From contig JAPSLO010000001.1 in assembly GCA_031180725.1 (NCBI GenBank), positions 806,001 through 870,000 of the forward strand: 64,000 bases of DNA. The letters run 5' to 3'. Within the stretch, counting starts at the first letter, position 1. Each line of letters begins with the position of its first letter. Both the position numbers and the translations under genes were made by a program. The notes beneath the pieces were generated by a model. The model did not search any database and was not told where the DNA came from. It saw nothing but the letters and a program-made list of their open reading frames with translations. Shown in pieces: positions 25,664 through 34,228 of this stretch. Source of the stretch: Roseomonas sp. Lineage in GTDB: Bacteria; Pseudomonadota; Alphaproteobacteria; Acetobacterales; Acetobacteraceae.

Positions 25664-27411
25664 CGGGCGGCTCCCTCAACGCGGGCGACTTCGGCCGGCC
25701 GGCTCTGTTGCTGTACCAGGCGCTTCAGCACCTCGGCGCGTGGCCCGAAGGCCTCCACGGCGCCGTCGCGCATCAGCAGGACCTTGTCCACGCCCTGCAC
25801 CAGCGTCGGCCGGTGCGAGACCAGGATAACCGTGGTCCCACGGCGCTTCAGCTCCTCCAGCCCGCGGATCAGCGCCTGTTCGGCATCACCATCCAGATTG
25901 GAATTGGGTTCGTCCAGCACGACCATCTTCGGGTTGCCGAACATGGCACGCGCCAAGCCGATCAGCTGGCGCTGCCCGCCCGAAAGGTGCTGGCCACCAT
26001 CGCCGATCTCGGTGTCGTAACCCTGCGGCAAACGCAAGATCATCTCGTGGCAGCCAGCGATCCGGGCGGCCTCGAACACCGCATCGGGCTCGGCATCACC
26101 CATCCGGGCGATGTTGCGCATCACGGTGCCGTCGAACAGTTCCACATCCTGGGGCAGGTAGCCGACATAGCGGCCGAAATCCTCGCGCATCCAGGTGAAG
26201 ACATCGGCGCCGTCCAGCCGTACCGTGCCGGCGGTGGGCTGCAGGGTGCCGATCAGCAGGCGGATCAGCGTGGTCTTCCCGGCGGCCGAGGGCCCGATGA
26301 TGGCCAGGGATTCGCCAGCGGAAAGGTTGAAGGAGACGCCCTTGATGATGGCGACCGGCTGGCCGGGGAAGCCGAAGGTCACGCGCTCCGCCGCCACCCG
26401 GCCCTGCGGTTCGGGCAGCGCCATGCCGGGCGGCCGCAGCCGTGGCAGGGCCAGGAAGCCCAGCAGCCGGCGATAGCCCTGGCGTGCCTGCACCAGTTGC
26501 TTCCATCCGCCGATCATCTGCTCCACCGGCGCCAGGGCACGGCCCATGATGATGGAGGCCGCGATGGAGGCGCCGGAGGTCAGTTGCTGTTCCAGCGTCA
26601 GCCAGGCGCCAACCCCGAGCACCGCCACCTGGATGGCCAGACGGAAGAAGCGGGTCAGGGACAGCAGGAAGGCTGCGCGATCCGCCGCCCGCTCCTGCGG
26701 TGGGAGGGAAGCGGAAAGGCCCTCACGCCAGCGTTGGAGAATGGCCGGCGCCATGCCCATGCTGTCGATCACCTCCGCATTGCGGACCATGCTTTCGGCG
26801 CGGCGCTGGCTGGCCATGGCACCGACGGAAGCCTTTCGCACCAGTGCGCCGGTCGCCCATTCATTGGCCAGCGTCAGCAGGAACAGGACGACCGCGCCGC
26901 CCAGGGCGATGAAGCCCAGGATGGGATGCAGCAGAAAGATGACCGCGAGATAGATCGGCACCCAGGGCACGTCGAACAGCGTGAGGGAGGCTGGAGAGCC
27001 CAGCCAGCCGCGGCACACCGCCAGATCGCGCAGTGCTTCCATCCGGTAGGGACGGTTGCGCAGCTGGCTTTCAATGGCGCGGATGAAGGCCTCCGGGGCG
27101 GCCTTGCCTTCCACCCAGCCAGCGATGCGCTGCATGATCTGACCGCGAAGCCCGTCGAGCACCGCCATGACCAGCAGTGCGAAAAGCGCGATGGCCGTCA
27201 GGTAATACAGCGTGTCGATGCTGCGCGTGGACAGCACGCGGTCGAACACCTGCATCATGTAGAGCGAGACGGTCAGCTGGAGGATGTTCACCACGCCGCT
27301 GAACATCGCGACGGCACCGAACTGCGCCCGGCACGCCTTCACGGCCTTGGACAGAACGGTCTCTGGCGAAGTCTCGGCCAGGCCTGGATTCAACGGCAAG
27401 GGACGCAGCAT
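25660..27411 (-). CDS. Type I secretion ABC transporter/ATPase (PrtD/PrsD family)
   Basis: This fused membrane-ATPase half transporter drives type I secretion with the HlyD-like partner. The start at 27411 gives 583 residues, usual for PrtD-type proteins without a C39 peptidase-like N-terminal domain. Six helices in the N-terminal half include MFSGVVNILQLTVSLYMMQVFDRVL and the repeat-typical SPASLTLFDVPWVPIYL. The ATPase has Walker A GPSAAGKTT, Q-loop YLPQDVELFDGTV, signature LSGGQRQ, Walker B MVVLDEPNSNLD and H-loop VSHRP. In rhizobia the related PrsDE pair secretes glycanases that trim exopolysaccharide, which fits this locus. No RTX-like substrate gene was found in the window. Confidence 0.92.
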   Translation of the reverse strand: MLRPLPLNPGLAETSPETVLSKAVKACRAQFGAVAMFSGVVNILQLTVSLYMMQVFDRVLSTRSIDTLYYLTAIALFALLVMAVLDGLRGQIMQRIAGWVEGKAAPEAFIRAIESQLRNRPYRMEALRDLAVCRGWLGSPASLTLFDVPWVPIYLAVIFLLHPILGFIALGGAVVLFLLTLANEWATGALVRKASVGAMASQRRAESMVRNAEVIDSMGMAPAILQRWREGLSASLPPQERAADRAAFLLSLTRFFRLAIQVAVLGVGAWLTLEQQLTSGASIAASIIMGRALAPVEQMIGGWKQLVQARQGYRRLLGFLALPRLRPPGMALPEPQGRVAAERVTFGFPGQPVAIIKGVSFNLSAGESLAIIGPSAAGKTTLIRLLIGTLQPTAGTVRLDGADVFTWMREDFGRYVGYLPQDVELFDGTVMRNIARMGDAEPDAVFEAARIAGCHEMILRLPQGYDTEIGDGGQHLSGGQRQLIGLARAMFGNPKMVVLDEPNSNLDGDAEQALIRGLEELKRRGTTVILVSHRPTLVQGVDKVLLMRDGAVEAFGPRAEVLKRLVQQQSRPAEVARVEGAAR

Positions 27412-27415
27412 ATTG

Positions 27416-27928
27416 TTACCTGGGCGGGAGGTTGGGAAGTGCGTACCAGAACAATGCGACCGCCCCGCCGCCCGCCAGCAGCAAGGCGACAAGATTCGCC
27501 AGCACGGTGCGGACGAAGCCCAGGGCACGCGGGCCGCGGGCCCGCTGTTCCTCCATCGCTTCGCGCCGGATCGTCTCGATCTGGTTGTGGAGCAGGCGGA
27601 AGGCGTAGCCGTGAAGTTCGGAGTCGGCCTTCTGCTGCAGCGCGGCGAGGCTCGTCGGGGTGAGCGGCCTGCCGGCTTCGGTGGCCATGCCGAAAGCCAG
27701 CAAATCGCGCAACCGGTTTTCCGGCGTCGTCATGAAGGCTGCGAGGGGCGGTAGCTCGCTTCCTGCCGACGTCGGCCCGGCCATTCCGCCCGGCGCCGGG
27801 ACGCCAATGGCCGCAGCCGGCCCGGTTTCCGCCACGGCCGGCAAGGGCGCGACCACCTGGCCGCCCCCCGGCGTCGCAGTTCCCGGTGATCGACCCAGCC
27901 GGGCCGACATACCCTCACCAGCCTCCAC
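27416..27928 (-). CDS. Single-TM protein preceding the type I exporter (unknown)
   Basis: This protein of unknown function has 170 residues from a GTG at 27928 that follows AAAGGA at good spacing; an ATG at 27910 is the alternative. The first 70 residues are Gly/Pro/Ala-rich and probably disordered. A central alpha-helical part (TTPENRLRDLLAFGMATEAG through LLHNQIETIRREAMEEQRA) follows. One C-terminal TM helix (ALGFVRTVLANLVALLLAGGGAVALFWYAL) leaves a short tail outside, a tail-anchored layout. It ends four bases before the exporter gene, so it is the first gene of that operon and may be an accessory or anchoring factor. Confidence 0.7.
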   Translation of the reverse strand: MEAGEGMSARLGRSPGTATPGGGQVVAPLPAVAETGPAAAIGVPAPGGMAGPTSAGSELPPLAAFMTTPENRLRDLLAFGMATEAGRPLTPTSLAALQQKADSELHGYAFRLLHNQIETIRREAMEEQRARGPRALGFVRTVLANLVALLLAGGGAVALFWYALPNLPPR

Positions 27929-28101
27929 GGGCGTGTCCTTTCCAGATTGGATCCACGAAGCGGCGGCCGTCAGAGGCCGATTGTGTGGGAGCCATCATCA
28001 TCAACAATTCGTGAGCAAACTCTGGTCGTTCCGTGATAGGACGGCTTGCGGCGGTCGTGGTAGCACGTCAGCCCGGGGGCACAAGCACGGAGTCGTTTCG
28101 C
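27929..28101. promoter_or_regulatory. Divergent region between exporter operon and beta-barrel gene
   Basis: This 173-bp non-coding stretch contains an AT-richer centre (about 27990-28025) unlike its GC-rich flanks and should carry promoters for both directions. I cannot assign a convincing -35/-10 pair. Confidence 0.35.
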
Positions 28102-29391
28102 GTGGCGCGATATCGTTTCAAATACGCTTTGAGTGGCTCCGCGCTTTGTTTCACCCTGCTGCTGCCGAGTCTGGCGGAAGCCCAGGCCGTGCCACGGGGG
28201 GAAGCGGCGCGAGGCGTTACGGTTGCGAACCGGGCAAGGGAGGATTTCGACCCGTTGGGCGTGCGGCTCGGCGGGTTCCGTCTGGATGCCGCGGCTGAGT
28301 TCGGCGCGGGGTATGACGACAACCTTTTCGGCACCCGGCGTAACCGCGAGGCTGACGGCTACGCCACTTGGCTGGCGGAGGCGGGGCTGCAGAGCGACTG
28401 GAGCCGCCACGCCCTGGGCCTGACCGGCCGCGTGGAGCAGCGCCGCTACCTGGAAACTACGGCGCTGAACTGGACCGACTACGCCATCGGTGCCTTCGGC
28501 CGCTACGACGTGAACGCCGACACCAATGTGGAATTGCGTCTGAACCGGGTGCAGGAACACCTGGAGACCTCCAACGTCGATGTGCAGCAGGCGGGCCTGA
28601 CCCGCCCGGTGCCCTACGCCTACAACGAGGCGCAGTTGCAGGGTCAAACCCGGTTCAACCGTCTGGGCGTGCTGCTGCAGGGCAATTTCCGGGACTACAA
28701 CTTCGACGATGTGGATCTCGGCCCCGCGCCGACGCCGGGCCAGCCGCGGCCGGGTGACATCTCCCGCTTCGACTTCCAGTCCTCGATCGCCGCGTTGGGG
28801 CTGAGCTACGAGGTCGGCCCGGGGCGTTACGTGAACCTTATCGGCCGCTTCCAGGACATCAAATACGACGAAAGCGCGCAGAGCGGGCGCGACAGCAAGA
28901 CCTGGGAAGTGCTGGGCGGCTTCACCTACGATTTCGATGGCGTCTACTCGCTACGGGCCGCCATCGGCTACCGGCAGCGTGACTATGACGGCCCGGGCAT
29001 TCCCAACCTTTCTGGCCCGGCCTTCGAGGGTGAGCTGACCTGGCAGCCGACGCTGCTCACCACCGTCACCTTTGGCGCCAAGCGCACGATCGAGGAATCG
29101 ATCCGCGCCAACTCCGTCTCTTACACCCGCACGCAGGGGCAGGTCCGCGTGGACCATGAGTACCTGCGCAACGTGATCCTGGGGCTGGAGCTGGGCGCCG
29201 ACCGGCGGGAATACGAGCAGCCGAGCGAGCAGGCGACCGATGCCTACGGCATCGTCTCAGCCCGCTGGCTGCTCAACCGTACCGTCTCGGTGGTGGCCAG
29301 CTACCAGCATGCGCGGCGGCTGGATAGCAGCGCCGGGATCGACGACTTCGACCGCAACCTGATCCAGCTTCGCCTTCGCATCGCGCTTTGA
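28102..29391 (+). CDS. Outer-membrane beta-barrel protein (BBP2/putative porin type)
   Basis: This is a predicted outer-membrane barrel of the type often encoded in exopolysaccharide loci. A GTG at 28102, eight bases after GGAG, gives 429 residues with a clear signal peptide (ALCFTLLLPSLAEAQA). After a short linker, the protein is a series of alternating amphipathic strands rich in Tyr, Arg, Asp and Gly, from LGGFRLDAAAEFGAGYDDNLFGT to the terminal LIQLRLRIAL. That is typical of 16-18-strand barrels. The opening AEFGAGYDDNLFG is characteristic of BBP2-like proteins. It could be a channel or an anchor for the polymer. Its stop overlaps the TTG start of the WecG-like gene. Confidence 0.82.
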   Translation: MARYRFKYALSGSALCFTLLLPSLAEAQAVPRGEAARGVTVANRAREDFDPLGVRLGGFRLDAAAEFGAGYDDNLFGTRRNREADGYATWLAEAGLQSDWSRHALGLTGRVEQRRYLETTALNWTDYAIGAFGRYDVNADTNVELRLNRVQEHLETSNVDVQQAGLTRPVPYAYNEAQLQGQTRFNRLGVLLQGNFRDYNFDDVDLGPAPTPGQPRPGDISRFDFQSSIAALGLSYEVGPGRYVNLIGRFQDIKYDESAQSGRDSKTWEVLGGFTYDFDGVYSLRAAIGYRQRDYDGPGIPNLSGPAFEGELTWQPTLLTTVTFGAKRTIEESIRANSVSYTRTQGQVRVDHEYLRNVILGLELGADRREYEQPSEQATDAYGIVSARWLLNRTVSVVASYQHARRLDSSAGIDDFDRNLIQLRLRIAL

Positions 29392-30128
29392 CGTCACTGC
29401 TCGGGCTGGACTTCGAGAACCTCTCGACCGAGGCCGCGCTCGCCATGCTGGCGGCGCGGCCGCCGGAGGCGCCCTTCTCCTATCTCGTCACGCCGAATGC
29501 TGACCATCTGGTGCGGCTGGCGCGTGAGCCCGGGCGTTACGGGCCGCTCTATCGGGATGCGGCTTGGCGCCTGCTGGACAGCCGCGTGGTCGCCCGACTG
29601 GCGCGCGTCTTGGGGCTCGAAGCGCCGCCGGTGGTGCCGGGCAGCGACCTCACGGCGCTTCTGTTCGGCCGGGTTATCGACCCGGGCGACCGGATCGCGG
29701 TGCTGGGCGGCAGCGTGCACACTGTCACCGCCCTGCGGACCCGCTACGGCCTGACGGCGCTGCTGCACCACGAACCGCCGATGGGCTTCGACGCCGATGC
29801 CGCCGCCCTGGAAGCCGCTATCGCCTTCGTGGAGCAGGCACGGGCTCGCTTCACCTTCCTGGCTGTCGGATCCCCCCGGCAGGAGATCGTTGCCCGCGCG
29901 GTGGCACAGCGGGGCCGGGCCATCGGCACTGGCCTTTGCATCGGCGCCAGTCTGCTGTTCCTTTCGGGCGAGGAGCGGCGCGCGCCGCGGCTGGTGCAGC
30001 GCGCCGGGTTGGAATGGGCCTGGCGGATGGTGCAGGACCCGAAGCGCCTCGCGCGCCGCTACCTGGTGGAGGATCCGGCGCTGTTCGCCTTGCTGTGGCG
30101 GGAAAGATCGCGTCGCCGCGGGCGCTGA
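29388..30128 (+). CDS. WecG/TagA/CpsF-family glycosyltransferase (GT26)
   Basis: This GT26 enzyme transfers a sugar (ManNAcA or glucose in characterised members) to a lipid-linked acceptor. The 246-residue protein carries the family motifs YLVTPNADHLVRLAR (T-x-NxDH), VVPGSDL, FLAVGSPRQEIVA and the C-terminal RAPRLVQRAGLEWAWRMVQDPKRLARRYL. The start is a TTG sharing two bases with the barrel gene's TGA (TTGA), so translation is expected to be coupled to it. The C-terminal basic segment suggests peripheral membrane binding. The donor sugar cannot be told. Confidence 0.9.
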   Translation: MTSLLGLDFENLSTEAALAMLAARPPEAPFSYLVTPNADHLVRLAREPGRYGPLYRDAAWRLLDSRVVARLARVLGLEAPPVVPGSDLTALLFGRVIDPGDRIAVLGGSVHTVTALRTRYGLTALLHHEPPMGFDADAAALEAAIAFVEQARARFTFLAVGSPRQEIVARAVAQRGRAIGTGLCIGASLLFLSGEERRAPRLVQRAGLEWAWRMVQDPKRLARRYLVEDPALFALLWRERSRRRGR

Positions 30129-30144
30129 GCGGCGCGTTCAGCGC
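30122..30144. repeat. Inverted repeat spanning two convergent stop codons
   Basis: GCGCTGA (30122-30128) and TCAGCGC (30138-30144) form a perfect 7-bp inverted repeat whose arms contain the TGA stops of the convergent WecG-like and GT2 genes. It may act as a compact bidirectional terminator, though no T-run flanks it. Confidence 0.5.
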
Positions 30145-31160
30145 GCCGCGTTGCGGACCGCCGGCAGACCGCCCAGCACCTCACCCCGCAGCCGCGTGAC
30201 GACGCCGCCGCGGTGCACGCGGTCCGTGCGCGCGAGGTAGGCACGCAGCTTGGGTGTCATGCCATAGAGATGCTCGGTGCCCGGAGCGGGCCGGAAGCGC
30301 TGGGCCATGGCCAGGGCCGCGGGGCCTGCACGCAAGCCTTGCGCCAGCACTCCGTTGCGCAATCCCTTGAGCTGGTAGGCCAGGAAGCGCGGCAGCAACC
30401 TCGCTGGATGCACCCCGTGCTTCATGGCGATGTAGAGCCGGTTGCGGACGAAGTGGTGCCAGCGCGTTCCAGTCCATCCCACGCGCCGCTCCGGGCTGAC
30501 CTTGTGCAGCACTGCGATGTCGCCGCGATAGCGGATGCGCAGCCCCATATTGATGAAGCGCAGTGCCAGATCGAACTCCTCCCAGGTGAAGAAGAGGCTG
30601 TCGTCATAGCCCCCGGCGGTCTGGAAGGCGGCGCGGCGGATGGCGTGGCCTGCGCCGACGAAGGTGGCTGCGTCCCATACCTCGCCCGCCCGTGGCAGGA
30701 GCCCGGCCGGATACCCCCAGGAGGAGAGATCATCCTCCCAGGTGCTCGCCACCAGGATGCGGCAGGCCACGGCGCCAATGGTGGGATCGGCGCGCAGCAC
30801 AGCGGCCGCATCAGCCAGCGTGGTGGGCGTGGCGAATTCGGCATCGTTGTCGAGGGCGAAGATGCAGGGCGCGGCGCCCAGCGCCGTGGCGCGGTTGCGC
30901 CCGCCGGCAACGCCGTAATTGGCATCCAGTCGCACCAGCGTGGCATCCGTCGCCTTGCCTACGGCTTCCGCCAACCGTGCCAGGTTGACCGGCGTGCTGC
31001 CCTGGTCGGCGATCCACACATGCTTGGTCACGCCGCGCTGCGCCCGGGCCGAGGCAATGGCCGCGATCGTCTCCTCCACGCGGTCCATGGACAGGATGAT
31101 GACGTCGGCTTCGACGGGTTCCTCGGGGCCGGACACACCGGCAATGTGCTGGTAGGTCAT
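30138..31160 (-). CDS. Family 2 glycosyltransferase
   Basis: This is a second cytoplasmic GT2-type transferase in the locus. The start at 31160 (ATG overlapping the previous gene's stop as ATGA) gives 340 residues. ADVIILSMDRVEETIAAIASA and KHVWIADQGSTP are the donor-binding strands. CIFALDNDAEFATP carries the DxD-like metal site, with NYGVAGGRNRATALGA before it as in rhamnosyltransferase-like members. FVGAGHAIRRAAFQTAGGYDDSLFFTWEEFDLALRF is the GGYD/(E)ED acceptor region. WHHFVRNRLYIAMKH in the C-terminal part suggests membrane association. The added sugar is unknown. Confidence 0.88.
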   Translation of the reverse strand: MTYQHIAGVSGPEEPVEADVIILSMDRVEETIAAIASARAQRGVTKHVWIADQGSTPVNLARLAEAVGKATDATLVRLDANYGVAGGRNRATALGAAPCIFALDNDAEFATPTTLADAAAVLRADPTIGAVACRILVASTWEDDLSSWGYPAGLLPRAGEVWDAATFVGAGHAIRRAAFQTAGGYDDSLFFTWEEFDLALRFINMGLRIRYRGDIAVLHKVSPERRVGWTGTRWHHFVRNRLYIAMKHGVHPARLLPRFLAYQLKGLRNGVLAQGLRAGPAALAMAQRFRPAPGTEHLYGMTPKLRAYLARTDRVHRGGVVTRLRGEVLGGLPAVRNAAR

Positions 31161-32176
31161 CGGGGAGGCAGCCGGAAGTCGGGGGCGGGAATGGCGAGGT
31201 ATGCGATGCGCTTGGCCTCCAGCCTGCCGCGCGTGACCGTATCCAGGATCAGCCCGCAAGCGAGCGACAGGAAGGACAACAGCATCAACCCGGTGGAGAG
31301 CACGGCCGTTGGCAGCCGCGGCACCAGGCCGGTCTCCAGCCAAGTTTGGAAGATGGGTAGCGCGAGCCCGATGGACAGGGCAGCTAGCACCAGGGCGCAG
31401 ATGGCGAAAAAGGGCAGTGGCCTCTCCCGCCGTACCAGCAGGCCGATCTCGGCGAGGATGCGCAGTCCGTCGCGCCAGGTACTCAGCTTGCTTTGGCTGC
31501 CCGGCGGGCGCTCCCGATAGCGGGTGCGCAACTCGCCGACCGGCAGCCGCAGTTCCAGCGCGTGCACCGTGAATTCGGTTTCCGTCTCGAAGCCGCTCGC
31601 GAGGGCCGGGAAGGATTTGGCGAAGCGGCGCGAGAAGACGCGGTAACCGGAGAGCATATCTGTAATTCGGTCACCGAAGACCATGCGCACCACGCCAGTC
31701 AGCATGCGATTGCCCAGACGATGGCCCGGGCGGTAGGCGCCGGCAGCGTCCGTCTCCCGCACGCCGGTCACCATGTCCAGCCTCTGTTCCAGCAGCAGGC
31801 GGATCATGGCGGGGGCGTCGGCGGCGTCGTAGGTGTCATCACCATCCACCAGCACGTACACGTCGGCTTCCACATCCGCCAGCATACGGCGGACCACATG
31901 GCCCTTGCCCTGCAGTGGCTCGCGCCGCACCACGGCGCCGGCTGCTGCTGCTGCTTCGCAGGTGCGGTCCTGGCTATTGTTGTCATAGACGAAGACCGTG
32001 GCCTCCGGCAGTGCGCTGCGGAAGGCGGCGACCACGCGCGGGATGGTCACCTCTTCGTTGAAGCAGGGGATCAGGACGGCAATGCGCGGGGCGGCGGGCG
32101 CGGCCTCCGCCCAGGCCTCACCGATTTCGTTGTCCAGCGCCGCCTCGCCCATCCTCGGCTCCGTGTCGTCCCGCAT
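31157..32176 (-). CDS. Dolichol-phosphate-type family 2 glycosyltransferase with two C-terminal TM helices
   Basis: This is a GT2 enzyme of the polyprenyl-phosphate hexose synthase type (DPM/GtrB-like). The start at 32176 gives 339 residues; an ATG at 32152, six bases after GGAG, is an equal alternative. RIAVLIPCFNEEVTIPRVVAAF, VFVYDNNSQDRT and VYVLVDGDDTYDAADAP (DxD) are clear, with ITDMLSGYRVFSRRFAKSFP and GFETETEFTVHALEL further on. Two TM helices follow near the C-terminus. Such enzymes make undecaprenyl-phosphate sugars for GT-C transferases. That fits the GT-C-like protein at 17182 and the GtrA-like protein in the same locus, an inference from context. Confidence 0.87.
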   Translation of the reverse strand: MRDDTEPRMGEAALDNEIGEAWAEAAPAAPRIAVLIPCFNEEVTIPRVVAAFRSALPEATVFVYDNNSQDRTCEAAAAAGAVVRREPLQGKGHVVRRMLADVEADVYVLVDGDDTYDAADAPAMIRLLLEQRLDMVTGVRETDAAGAYRPGHRLGNRMLTGVVRMVFGDRITDMLSGYRVFSRRFAKSFPALASGFETETEFTVHALELRLPVGELRTRYRERPPGSQSKLSTWRDGLRILAEIGLLVRRERPLPFFAICALVLAALSIGLALPIFQTWLETGLVPRLPTAVLSTGLMLLSFLSLACGLILDTVTRGRLEAKRIAYLAIPAPDFRLPPR

Positions 32177-32183
32177 GCGCCTG

Positions 32184-33749
32184 TCAGAGCGCGTTGCGCA
32201 TGCGCACGACCACCAGAAGGGTGCGCAGGACAATCACGATATCAAGCCAAGGCGACCAGTTGGCGATGTATTCCAGATCGCTTTCCACCCGCTTCAGGAT
32301 CTCGCGCTCCGTGGGTGTCGGCCCGCGATAGCCGCGTACCTGGGCCAGTCCGGTCAGGCCTGGCTTCACCCGGTGCCGGGCGGCGTAGTTGGCCACCACC
32401 TCATCGAACAGCCGGCCGCCGGCGCGCGTGCCAGGGGCATGCGGGCGGGGTCCGACGAAGCTCATCTCCCCTCGCAGCACGTTGAACAGCTGCGGCAGCT
32501 CGTCCAGCGAAGTGCGTCGCAGGATAGCGCCGACCCTCGTCACGCGCTGGTCACCCTCCACCACCTGGCAGGCCGCCTCGTGATCGGTGGCGTGAGCATA
32601 CATGGTGCGGAACTTGAAGACGTCGAACGGCTGGTCGTTGAACCCCGTGCGGCGCTGCCGGAACAGGATGGGTCCCGGGCTGTCCAACCGCACGGCGAGC
32701 GCGATCAGCAGCATTGGGACCGCCGCAACCAGCAGCGCGGTTAGGGCCAGGGCATAGTCCATCACGACCTTCAGGCAGGCGCCGAGGCCCGAGATCGGCC
32801 GCGCGCAGAGCAACGGAATGGCCGGCGCGCCGTCGTTCACCACGCGGTCCGCTGCCAGATCCGGCGCAAGCCGTACCTCCACCGGATAGGCGGAGAGGAA
32901 CTCCATCAGCGCGGTGATCCGTGCTTCGTCAGACCAAGGCACGGCGAGTGCCACCACATCCACCTCGCCGCGGCGGATCATGGCGCCGAGTTGCGGCAGG
33001 CCACCCAGTAGCGGTACGCCATTGGGTGTCTCGACCGCGCGGCCGCCGTGCTCGTCCACGGCGCCAAGCAGCACCAGCCCGGCCGGATCGCGCGCCAGGG
33101 ATGCCGCAAGCCGCGCAGCCTGTGGGCCGGTTCCGAGGATAACGGTCCGGCGCGCGCTGCGCGGCAGGGCGCGCAGCGCGCCGGCCGTGGCAGCGCGCCC
33201 GCCGGTCAGCAGCAGTCCGGCCACCGCGATGCTGCCCATCAACCAAGCCGGGTCCAGGCGCCAGAGCGCGCCGAAAGCGGCGGCGGCACAGATCGTCGCT
33301 CCGAGTGCGGCCACGGCTGCGATGCCGATGCGACGCAGCTGTCGGCGGAAGCTGAACAGCATGGGATGGTCATAGGCCCCGGTCGCCAGCCCGCCGGCCA
33401 CAGTCAGCACGCTGATCAGCAGCGTGACGCCATCGTGCCGCCCCGGCACATCTTGCGTAAGAATGTCGGCCAGCAGGCCTGCGCCGATCAGAAGCGCGCC
33501 ATCCAGCAGCATCACCAGGGCGCCCAGCAGCAGAGGCGGCACCGGTCGCGGCATGCTGCGCGCCGCGTCGTTGGCGGCGGCCCGCTCCCAGCCGCTGTCA
33601 CCCAGCGCCGTATTGGGGCGGAACGGCCTGATGCCGGCCAGGTCGGTGGCCGCGAAGGCGTGCAGTGTATCGGGGTTGCGCGCCACCCGCCGCTCCGGGG
33701 CGGTGGCGGGGCGCAAGTTGGGATCGGCCTTGGGAGTCGCTGCGCGCAT
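32184..33749 (-). CDS. Undecaprenyl-phosphate hexose-1-phosphate transferase (WcaJ/ExoY type)
   Basis: This polyprenol phosphoglycosyltransferase starts repeat-unit synthesis by loading a hexose-1-phosphate on undecaprenyl phosphate. The 521-residue protein has the full WbaP/WcaJ layout: about four N-terminal TM helices (residues 70-190), a CoA-binding-like Rossmann module with RTVILGTGPQAARLAASL, and a membrane-associated catalytic domain from about residue 325. The catalytic part shows VRLDSPGPILFRQRRTGFNDQPFDVFKFRTM, RVGAILRRTSLDELPQLFNVLRGEMSFVGPRP and KPGLTGLAQVRGYRG. The first sugar is probably glucose or galactose. It lies seven bases upstream of the DPM-like gene. Confidence 0.92.
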   Translation of the reverse strand: MRAATPKADPNLRPATAPERRVARNPDTLHAFAATDLAGIRPFRPNTALGDSGWERAAANDAARSMPRPVPPLLLGALVMLLDGALLIGAGLLADILTQDVPGRHDGVTLLISVLTVAGGLATGAYDHPMLFSFRRQLRRIGIAAVAALGATICAAAAFGALWRLDPAWLMGSIAVAGLLLTGGRAATAGALRALPRSARRTVILGTGPQAARLAASLARDPAGLVLLGAVDEHGGRAVETPNGVPLLGGLPQLGAMIRRGEVDVVALAVPWSDEARITALMEFLSAYPVEVRLAPDLAADRVVNDGAPAIPLLCARPISGLGACLKVVMDYALALTALLVAAVPMLLIALAVRLDSPGPILFRQRRTGFNDQPFDVFKFRTMYAHATDHEAACQVVEGDQRVTRVGAILRRTSLDELPQLFNVLRGEMSFVGPRPHAPGTRAGGRLFDEVVANYAARHRVKPGLTGLAQVRGYRGPTPTEREILKRVESDLEYIANWSPWLDIVIVLRTLLVVVRMRNAL

Positions 33750-33763
33750 CCGGTCCGTCTTGT

Positions 33764-34228
33764 TCAGGGGTCCATGGGGCGACGCCCGTCGCCGAACACG
33801 AAACGTCGCGAAAGGAGAAAGTTTCCGATCATGCCCGCAAGCGAACCTGCAGCCACGCCGATGATCGGGTGCTGTTGGGCAAATGCCACGCTAGTCACCA
33901 GCGCGGCATATGTGCCGTAGTTGCACATGAACCCCACCAGGTTCACGACTACGAAAGCGGCCCATTGCCGCCAAGCGGGACCATCACCCTGACCACGGAA
34001 GGTCCAGGCGCGGTTCAGCGCCCAGGTGGTGGTAGCCGCCGCGAGGTAAGAGACGGCGCGCCCCCAGTACAGCCCAAGCCCGACGGCCAAGCCCCCATAA
34101 AGCACGACGCTATCCACCAGGAAGCCGATGGTGCCGACGATCCCGAAGCGCAGGAACTGCACCAGCATCCGGCTGCGCTCCTCGCCCAACAAGTCGGTCA
34201 GGCGGGTCGAGAGGGCTCGATCTGACAT
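33764..34228 (-). CDS. GtrA-like membrane protein
   Basis: This is a four-helix GtrA family protein, thought to help move polyprenyl-phosphate-linked sugars across the inner membrane. The start at 34228 follows AGAGGAGAG and gives 154 residues. QFLRFGIVGTIGFLVDSVVLYGGLAV is the typical first helix with its Asp, then YLAAATTTWALNRAWTFRG (the family N/W/F motif), FVVVNLVGFMCNYGTYAALV and a final GVAAGSLAGMIGNFLLSRRFVF. It lies 14 bp upstream of the WcaJ-like gene and is the first gene of a four-gene block. It pairs functionally with a GtrB-like synthase, for which the gene at 31157 is the candidate. Confidence 0.9.
   Translation of the reverse strand: MSDRALSTRLTDLLGEERSRMLVQFLRFGIVGTIGFLVDSVVLYGGLAVGLGLYWGRAVSYLAAATTTWALNRAWTFRGQGDGPAWRQWAAFVVVNLVGFMCNYGTYAALVTSVAFAQQHPIIGVAAGSLAGMIGNFLLSRRFVFGDGRRPMDP

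Noticed and set aside
25225-27663. 812-codon plus-strand open frame
   Set aside because: It is antisense to the PrtD-like and HlyD-like genes, which have complete motif sets. The translation has no recognisable fold.
12974-34228. Cellulose or alginate synthesis operon
   Set aside because: No BcsA/Alg8-type processive synthase is present. The initiator, polymerase and co-polymerase point to a Wzy-dependent heteropolysaccharide.
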